Assembly (NCBI GenBank): GCA_946480125.1
Contig: CAMLIY010000189.1
Span: forward strand, 1-6,023
Reading direction: 5' to 3'
Source of the DNA: an uncultured Asticcacaulis sp.
GTDB lineage: Bacteria; Pseudomonadota; Alphaproteobacteria; Caulobacterales; Caulobacteraceae
Length of the DNA stretch: 6,023 bases
The notes under the pieces are model-generated. The model saw nothing but the letters and a program-made list of their open reading frames with translations. It did no database searches and had not been told where the DNA came from. Below are positions 1-3,643 of this stretch, piece by piece (position 1 is the stretch's first letter; each line of letters begins with the position of its first letter). The position numbers and the translations under genes were made by a program.

Positions 1-20
1 GAACGGAGCGACATATCGCT

Positions 21-635
21 ATGCAAATTCAAGTCAGTGGAAAACAGGTCGAAGTTGGTGACGCTCTGCGTGAGCGTATCGAAACACAGCTCACTCAGGG
101 TATTTCCAAATATTTTGAGCGCGGCGGCGACGCTGAAGTCACCATCTCAAAACAGGGTTATCTCTTCAAGGCGGATTGCTGGATACGTCTCGCGTCAGGT
201 CAGACGCTGGTGTCGCACGCCTTCGGCGGAGACGCCCATTCCGCCTTTGACGGCACACTCGATAATATGGAAAAGCGGGTTCGCCGTTATAAGCGACGAT
301 TGAAGCAGCATCATAACGGCACGCCGGTCAAAGAAGAGACGGCGAATGTGACGGTGCTTCGCGCCTATGATGGTGATGATGAGGCTGAGGTCGAACTCGA
401 TGACGGCATGGACCACAGCTCGCCGCCGCATTCCATGATTATCGCCGAAACCGAACAATCCCTGCGCACCATGACGGTTTCGGTGGCTGTGGCTGAAATG
501 GAACTTTCCAACTATCCGGCCATCATGTTCCGCAATGCGGCGCACGGCGGACTGTCGGTGATCTATCGCCGGCCTGACGGTAATATTGGCTGGATCGATC
601 CTGAGCGCACCCGCGCCAAGGTCACAACTCAGTAA
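21..635 (+). CDS. hpf: Long-form ribosome hibernation promoting factor (HPF/RaiA family)
   Basis: The 204-residue product has the two-domain layout of long HPF. An S30AE domain spans about residues 1-100, starting MQIQVSGKQVEVGDALRERI and ending in a very basic helix (KRVRRYKRRLKQHH, about 85-98). A charged acidic linker follows (about 115-132), then a C-terminal dimerisation domain (about 137-200; the FRNAAHGGLSVIYRRPDGNIGWIDP stretch is typical, quoted here in part as RRPDGNIGWIDP). Family knowledge: the N domain sits in the decoding region of the 30S subunit, and the C domain dimerises to join two 70S ribosomes into inactive 100S particles in stationary phase or starvation. The ATG at 21 gives a full-length protein; a GGAG at 5-8 lies upstream at a slightly long distance (12 nt). 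In alphaproteobacteria this gene usually follows rpoN, which would lie left of the window (inference). ptsN follows on the same strand. Confidence 0.95.
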   Translation: MQIQVSGKQVEVGDALRERIETQLTQGISKYFERGGDAEVTISKQGYLFKADCWIRLASGQTLVSHAFGGDAHSAFDGTLDNMEKRVRRYKRRLKQHHNGTPVKEETANVTVLRAYDGDDEAEVELDDGMDHSSPPHSMIIAETEQSLRTMTVSVAVAEMELSNYPAIMFRNAAHGGLSVIYRRPDGNIGWIDPERTRAKVTTQ

Positions 636-659
636 AAAGCCTATCCGAAAAACCGCAAA

Positions 660-697
660 CAGGCCGTCGTCTATGCGCGGCCTGGCCATAGAGTGGC
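660..697 (+). other. Two adjacent small hairpins between hpf and ptsN
   Basis: CAGGCCG (660-666) is the exact reverse complement of CGGCCTG (678-684), giving a 7-bp stem with an 11-nt loop. It is followed at once by GCCA-TAGAG-TGGC (685-697). No T tract follows, so this is not a convincing intrinsic terminator. It may protect the hpf mRNA 3' end, or partly separate hpf from the ptsN promoter candidate that begins at 698. Confidence 0.35.
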
Positions 698-726
698 TTG
701 ACCTTCGTGTCATGCTTCTCTATGGC
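698..726 (+). promoter_or_regulatory. Candidate sigma-70-type promoter for ptsN
   Basis: TTGACC (698-703) is separated by exactly 17 nt from TATGGC (721-726). The -35 element matches the consensus at five of six positions; the -10 is weak (TAT only). It lies just after the two hairpins behind hpf and about 75 nt before the preferred ptsN start, so it could drive ptsN independently of hpf read-through. The TTG in the -35 element can also be read as an in-frame start codon for a longer ptsN, but the peptide it would add does not look like protein from this family. Confidence 0.35.
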
Positions 727-788
727 AGGCGGCACCGCGACCCCGTTTTATGCGGGACCTGAAAAGATCAGGCCCAAGGGAAGCCTAT

Positions 789-818
789 ATGTCGACCACG
801 GATATACCATGTTCTTGA
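789..818 (+). other. Nine-codon upstream ORF overlapping the ptsN start
   Basis: An ATG at 789 opens MSTTDIPCS and stops with TGA at 816-818, out of frame with ptsN, whose ATG at 809 lies inside it. The purine-rich AAGGGAAG at 776-783 is well spaced for the ATG at 789 (5 nt) but is about 25 nt from the ATG at 809, which has only a weak CGGA of its own. Ribosomes could terminate at 818 and restart at 809 (translational coupling), or the ORF could be fortuitous. Only sequence context supports this. Confidence 0.25.
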
Positions 819-1273
819 CTACCTTGCTGGACCGGCACGCTATCCTCGGTAACGTCAGCGTCAATTCCAAGCGTCAGGCCTTGCAAATGGTGGCCGAAGT
901 GGCGGCCCGTCAGTTGGGCCTGGAAGCGACGGAAGTGCATCAGGCCCTGCTGGATCGTGAAAAGCTGGGCTCAACCGGCGTTGGTATGGGCGTAGCGGTA
1001 CCGCATGCCGCCCTTGCCGGGCTGGATCGCATGCATGGTGTTTTTGTACGCCTGGATGCGCCGGTTGATTACGATTCGATCGATGATATGCCGGTTGACC
1101 TGATCTTCGCGTTGCTCGCGCCGGAACATGCCGGCACCGAGCATCTGCGCGCCCTGGCGAAGGTGTCGCGTCTGCTGCGCCAGAAAACCCTGCGCGAACA
1201 GTTGCGCAAGATGGAAAACCCCGACGCCATCTACGCCATCCTTACCGATATCGCCGATTCGAACGCCGCTTAA
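809..1273 (+). CDS. ptsN: PTS IIA-like nitrogen-regulatory protein PtsN (EIIA-Ntr)
   Basis: From the ATG at 809 the product is 154 residues, the usual length of EIIA-Ntr. It starts MFLTTLLDRHAIL, followed by SKRQALQMVAEVAARQLGL, a typical helix of the family. The phosphoryl-accepting histidine is H66 in STGVGMGVAVPHAAL. Residues 95-125 (PVDLIFALLAPEHAGTEHLR, then the RLL helix) complete the PTS EIIA type-2 fold. Family role: last phosphate acceptor of the PTSP (EI-Ntr)-NPr-EIIA-Ntr chain, a cytoplasmic regulator of potassium transport, nitrogen/carbon balance and, in Caulobacter, (p)ppGpp signalling; it does not carry sugar. Upstream in-frame starts (TTG 698, ATG 722) would add up to 37 residues that resemble no EIIA N-terminus and lack a ribosome binding site, so they were not chosen. 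It lies downstream of hpf as in related genomes and ends in an intrinsic terminator. Confidence 0.93.
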   Translation: MFLTTLLDRHAILGNVSVNSKRQALQMVAEVAARQLGLEATEVHQALLDREKLGSTGVGMGVAVPHAALAGLDRMHGVFVRLDAPVDYDSIDDMPVDLIFALLAPEHAGTEHLRALAKVSRLLRQKTLREQLRKMENPDAIYAILTDIADSNAA

Positions 1274-1311
1274 TCGTCATTTGCTGCGCAAATAACGATT
1301 AAGCTTTTTTT
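1268..1311 (+). terminator. Strong intrinsic terminator of the hpf-ptsN unit
   Basis: GCTTAATCGT (1268-1277) pairs perfectly with ACGATTAAGC (1295-1304). After one C/A mismatch the stem continues as ATTTGC (1279-1284) with GCAAAT (1288-1293), closing on a 3-nt loop. Seven T's (1305-1311) follow directly. The ptsN stop codon TAA (1271-1273) lies inside the left arm of the stem. On the minus strand the T's become A's in front of the hairpin, so it acts in the plus direction only. Confidence 0.93.
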
Positions 1312-1322
1312 CGTAAGAGATA

Positions 1323-1388
1323 CGCCGCAACGGCGGCGGCGGGCAGTCGCCCTTGCCAAAATTCAAAGAATGAATTTTGGAAATTTCC
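1323..1388 (-). terminator. Hairpin cluster behind hsp20, possible weak terminator
   Basis: The space between the convergent ptsN and hsp20 genes is packed with inverted repeats. GGAAATTTCC (1379-1388) is a perfect palindrome touching the hsp20 stop. CCAAAATTCA (1356-1365) pairs perfectly with TGAATTTTGG (1371-1380) around a 5-nt loop. GGGC-AGTC-GCCC (1341-1352) and CGCCG-CAA-CGGCG (1323-1335) follow. Read on the minus strand, none is followed by a T run, so termination may be inefficient, Rho-dependent, or helped by the set of hairpins. Confidence 0.45.
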
Positions 1389-1819
1389 TATCCCATTACG
1401 TCTATAGGAATGATCCTGACCTCTTCGCTCGGCTTGGGCCGGATAAGGTCGATATGCAGCAGTCCATAGGCCAGGCTGGCCCTGGTGATTTCCAGCCCGT
1501 CGCTCAGCACAAAGGCGCGATTGAAGCCCCGGAGCGCGATTCCGCGATGCAAATAATCGCGCTTAGGCTCTGTGGCGGGCGCTTCTCCCCCACGTTCACG
1601 CGCGGCTGAGACGGTCAGATGCGCGCCGCGTACTTCGATACGCAACTGATCGGCGGTAAAGCCGGCTACGGCGATACTGATGCGGATATGATCTGCGCTT
1701 AAGGATTCGACATTATAGGGCGGGTAATTGTCATGGCTGCGGCCGACACGGTCTATCAGCAGCCGCATATCATCAAAGCCCAGCAAAAACGGGCTGTCAA
1801 AAACCACCGTCCGCGTCAT
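1388..1819 (-). CDS. Small heat-shock protein, Hsp20/alpha-crystallin (IbpA-like)
   Basis: A 143-residue chaperone. The alpha-crystallin domain runs from about residue 31 (NYPPYNVESL, the usual IbpA entry) through IRISIAVAGF and IEVRGAHLTV to about 128. It has YLHRGIALRGFNRAFVLSDG (89-108) and the family AxxxnGvL-type motif as ASLAYGLLHIDL (114-125). The C-terminal IxI anchor is present as IPI at 137-139. Family role: ATP-independent cytoplasmic holdase that binds unfolding proteins and passes them to DnaK/ClpB; members form large oligomers. The ATG at 1819 is preferred because GAGGG (1825-1829) sits 5 nt upstream; a GTG at 1831 is in frame but overlaps that ribosome binding site. It lies 36 nt downstream of the alpha/beta hydrolase on the same strand, so it is probably co-transcribed. 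No convincing sigma-32 promoter was found directly before it. The stop is TAG. Confidence 0.93.
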   Translation of the reverse strand: MTRTVVFDSPFLLGFDDMRLLIDRVGRSHDNYPPYNVESLSADHIRISIAVAGFTADQLRIEVRGAHLTVSAARERGGEAPATEPKRDYLHRGIALRGFNRAFVLSDGLEITRASLAYGLLHIDLIRPKPSEEVRIIPIDVMG

Positions 1820-1855
1820 CAGCACCCTCACATCTACGAAAGCGATATGGGCGCT

Positions 1856-2860
1856 TCAGGCTTGCGATTCAAGGAAGCTGGTGATGGCGATGCGCGCCTG
1901 CGGTTCGGTCAGCAGCGGGGCATGCCCGACCCGATCTATATCCACCCGCGCAATCCGCTCTGACACCACCATCTTCCTGGCTTCCGTGGGATCGAGCACA
2001 TCTGAGAGGGTGCCGCGAATAAGCAATATCTGGCGCCCCTGCGCCAGGCTGGCATAGCAAGGCGCCAGGTCATAGGCGGGTGAGTCCATTGTCAGGGTCT
2101 TGAAGGCGTCAGTGATGCGCGGGTCATAGGCGAGATGCAGGTTGCCGTCACGACCCTTGCGGAACACACGGTGGGCGAATTTCAGCCAGTCCGCCGACGT
2201 GTTATCAGGAAAGACCAGCCGGTATTGCTCGGCGATAAAGGCGCTGGCGTCCTGCCAGTTTCGCATGGCGCGGCGTGGCATGGCGGCCAGGGCCGAAATC
2301 CGCGCCTGTCCTTTTGGCGCCAGAGTCGGGCCGATATCATTCAGCACCGCCGCTTTGATCAGATTAGGCCTGAGGGTGGACAGCACCATCGCGACCAGGC
2401 CGCCCATCGAATTACCTATAAAGATGGCCTGGCCGATGCCCAGGGCATCGCACAGGCCGAGAATGTCCTTGGCGTAGCTCCACAGATGATAGTTGGCGGC
2501 ATCCGGATCATTTTCCGAAAGGCCGCGGCCGCGGAAATCAGGCACGATGACGCGGCGGTCAAGCGCGGCGATATAGGGCGCCACCTCTTCGAAATCGTTG
2601 GCATTGCGCGTCAGGCCGTGCAGACAGATAACCGGCAGGCGAACGCGCCCGGCGGCGGCAGGATAATCGCGGGCGTAAAGGCGCAGGCCGTCTTCGCTCA
2701 GCCACCAGCGATCATGATAGGCCGGGCCCTTTTTGAGGGCGCCAGATAACTGCGGTGTAAGGTTATACGCGTGACTGAAGTTCTGACGCGTCTCTTTGAG
2801 ATTAATCAATCTACCCGCCCAAGCTTTACTGGGTACGCTTCGCCCAAATCCTAACACCAC
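1856..2860 (-). CDS. Alpha/beta-fold hydrolase
   Basis: A soluble alpha/beta hydrolase of about 334 residues (numbered from the GTG at 2860). The domain opens at YHDRWWLSEDGLRLYARDYP (about 48-67). The oxyanion-hole strand is LPVICLHGLTRNANDFEEVAP (from about 75; HGL at 81-83), followed by VPDFRGRGLSE. The nucleophile elbow is GNSMGG with Ser151, the catalytic His is H313 in VGHAPLL, and the acid is probably Asp287 in RGTLSDVLD. Related proteins are annotated only as alpha/beta hydrolase; the substrate is unknown and no lid type points to one. Start choice: TTG at 2872 is the longest frame, but GAGG (2867-2870) sits 6 nt before GTG 2860, which fits better; TTG 2809 is also possible. The first 45 residues precede the fold and look poorly conserved, so the start remains uncertain. 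There is no signal peptide. It lies upstream of hsp20 as a likely operon. Confidence 0.9.
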   Translation of the reverse strand: MVLGFGRSVPSKAWAGRLINLKETRQNFSHAYNLTPQLSGALKKGPAYHDRWWLSEDGLRLYARDYPAAAGRVRLPVICLHGLTRNANDFEEVAPYIAALDRRVIVPDFRGRGLSENDPDAANYHLWSYAKDILGLCDALGIGQAIFIGNSMGGLVAMVLSTLRPNLIKAAVLNDIGPTLAPKGQARISALAAMPRRAMRNWQDASAFIAEQYRLVFPDNTSADWLKFAHRVFRKGRDGNLHLAYDPRITDAFKTLTMDSPAYDLAPCYASLAQGRQILLIRGTLSDVLDPTEARKMVVSERIARVDIDRVGHAPLLTEPQARIAITSFLESQA

Positions 2861-2877
2861 TTGGCGCCTCAATCATG

Positions 2878-2992
2878 AAAAAAATGCAAACGTCTCAAAG
2901 GGGCTTTTCGCCGTGACTTGCTTTTCCGTGATTGTGCGATTAGTAATCCAGTCGAGCCGGCAGGACGGCTCAGCCCCGCGAAAGACGTTTGC
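2878..2992 (-). promoter_or_regulatory. Structured RNA element ending in T7: candidate attenuator or small RNA
   Basis: On the minus strand GCAAACGTCT (2992-2983) is exactly complementary to AGACGTTTGC (2895-2886), and the right arm is followed by A and seven T's (2884-2878), as at an intrinsic terminator. Inside it, GGGGC (2977-2973) pairs with GCCCC (2904-2900), and GAGCCG-TCCTGC-CGGCTC (2971-2954) forms a perfect 6-bp hairpin. GATT-ACT-AATC (2948-2938) is a smaller one. TTTCGC and GCGAAA segments could pair instead of the GGGGC/GCCCC stem, giving exclusive alternatives. The element lies just upstream of the hydrolase-hsp20 operon. It could be an attenuator in its leader, or a separate small RNA of about 110-150 nt. 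I recognised no known RNA family. Confidence 0.4.
2903..2933. repeat. Imperfect tandem direct repeat in the divergent intergenic region
   Basis: GCTTTTCGCCGTGACTT (2903-2919) is followed directly by GCTTTTCCGTGATT (2920-2933). The second copy differs by loss of two bases and one substitution. Two adjacent copies between divergent genes could be a binding site for a dimeric regulator or part of the folded RNA; they may also be a chance duplication. Confidence 0.5.
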
Positions 2993-3023
2993 GTCCTCCT
3001 GTTGCAAGAGACTTGCTTAACAT
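2970..3023 (-). other. Possible 17-codon leader peptide ORF
   Basis: The ATG at 3023 opens MLSKSLATGGRKRLSRG and stops with TGA at 2972-2970. Its last codons cover the left arm of the T7-tailed stem, the geometry expected if translation of a leader controlled a downstream terminator. Against it: the ribosome binding site is weak (AGAGCAG), and there is no run of one amino acid's codons that would suggest what is sensed. A perfect AGGAGG (3000-2995) lies inside it but has no ATG, GTG or TTG at a suitable distance. Confidence 0.2.
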
Positions 3024-3076
3024 AATCTGCTCTTTTGTGGCTTTCCGGGATGGGGAAAGGCCTTTGTACAAAGGAG
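2996..3076 (+). promoter_or_regulatory. Structured leader that can mask the ribosome binding site of the 3084 gene
   Basis: Three elements precede the ATG at 3084. CCTTTGTACAAAGG (3061-3074) is a perfect 14-bp palindrome whose right arm is the core of the Shine-Dalgarno AAAGGAG (3070-3076), so a CCUUU-GUAC-AAAGG hairpin would bury it. CTTTCC (3041-3046) pairs with GGAAAG (3054-3059), a second hairpin directly before it. CTCCT (2996-3000), inside CCTCCT, is complementary to AGGAG (3072-3076). GCAAG-AGA-CTTGC (3004-3016) adds one more hairpin. The short, A/U-rich masking stem resembles the logic of RNA thermometers, but the known ROSE and fourU signatures are not clearly met. Confidence 0.4.
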
Positions 3077-3083
3077 ACTACCC

Positions 3084-3587
3084 ATGCCTGATATGCATGA
3101 TCTCAAATCCATCGATCAGTATAAACGTGACGCCGCGAAACTGCTGAAAGCCGTGCGCGCCGATGACGCCATTGCGCGCGACCGCTTCCACCGTCTGGAA
3201 AATGCCCCCGCCGGCCTGCAACTGAAACACGCCCTGACCGTCATCGCCCATGAGGCCGGCTTCCCGAGCTGGATGGCGCTGAAAAGCGCGGCCGAAGAGG
3301 TCGATTTTTCCGAGATCTTCGCGGCCCCCGGCCTCAAGGATTCGATCAATCACTGGTTCCGCAATTATGCGGAGGCCAAGGCGCACCAGGCGGTGAACGG
3401 CGGCGTATTGCTGCCTTACCGCACCCAGGCGTTCGTGACCTCGCTCGAAATACTGCCGCGCCTCGGTTACGAAAAGGACGATCCGGACTGGTCGGATATC
3501 GGCTACGACTTCATTCATCCGGCTTCGACCGAAGCCTTGGCGCGCATCAAGGCCCGCCTGTCGCGCCGCCTGACAGCCAAGTTCTGA
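3084..3587 (+). CDS. Small protein of unknown function
   Basis: A 167-residue soluble protein without signal peptide or membrane segment. Residues about 9-70 (IDQYKRDAAKLLKAVRADDA, then LKHALTVIAHEAGFPSWMALK) resemble a helical segment often seen at the N-terminus of ankyrin-repeat and related proteins, where 'IA(R/H)E.GFPSW..LK' is the hallmark. No ankyrin repeats follow here. The second half has aromatic and acidic stretches (SINHWFRNYAEAKAH, DDPDWSDIGYDF) and ends in a basic helix, ARIKARLSRRL; I recognise no catalytic motif there. The ATG at 3084 has AAAGGAG 7 nt upstream, an excellent site but one that can be folded away (see leader entry). The gene stands alone, divergent from the hydrolase-hsp20 operon and convergent with the M61 peptidase gene. 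The reading frame is certain; no function is proposed. Confidence 0.85.
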   Translation: MPDMHDLKSIDQYKRDAAKLLKAVRADDAIARDRFHRLENAPAGLQLKHALTVIAHEAGFPSWMALKSAAEEVDFSEIFAAPGLKDSINHWFRNYAEAKAHQAVNGGVLLPYRTQAFVTSLEILPRLGYEKDDPDWSDIGYDFIHPASTEALARIKARLSRRLTAKF

Positions 3588-3620
3588 GGGTTACTATGGT
3601 TTCGGGGGCATTATGGTGTC

Positions 3621-3637
3621 GGCGGAGGTCATCCGCC
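3621..3637. terminator. Hairpin between convergent genes
   Basis: GGCGGA (3621-3626) pairs perfectly with TCCGCC (3632-3637) around a 5-nt loop, in the 56-nt gap between the 3084 gene and the M61 peptidase gene. Neither strand has a T run after the stem, so if it ends transcription it is atypical; it might serve both strands or only stabilise the 3' ends. Confidence 0.35.
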
Positions 3638-3643
3638 TGCCCT

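Noticed and set aside
195..713. A 172-codon open frame on the minus strand opposite hpf
   Set aside because: It is antisense to a clear hpf coding region, has no recognisable domain and is explained by codon bias of the real gene.
698..808. N-terminal extension of PtsN from TTG 698 or ATG 722
   Set aside because: The added residues do not resemble EIIA-Ntr, there is no ribosome binding site, and the TTG fits better as part of a -35 element.
2135..2749. Long plus-strand open frame opposite the hydrolase
   Set aside because: The minus-strand frame carries the nucleophile elbow, oxyanion and histidine motifs; the plus frame has no recognisable domain.
2919..2947. TTGCTT-17-AGTAAT on the plus strand as a promoter for the 3084 gene
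   Set aside because: Only partial matches to both boxes; it would give a start near 2955 and a structured leader, but is too weak to list as a feature.
2878..2992. SRP RNA, tmRNA piece or tRNA in the divergent region
   Set aside because: The conserved SRP tetraloop region, the tmRNA tag-coding sequence and the tRNA T-loop are all absent; I could not exclude a divergent 6S-like RNA by eye.
2796..3020. A 74-codon plus-strand open frame in the divergent intergenic region
   Set aside because: There is no ribosome binding site, its composition is not protein-like, and it covers the inverted repeats that suggest RNA structure.
3050..3055. CCCCAT on the minus strand as a sigma-32 -10 element for the hydrolase-hsp20 operon
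   Set aside because: It matches the -10 consensus, but no CTTGA-like -35 lies at the right distance, so it was not listed as a promoter.
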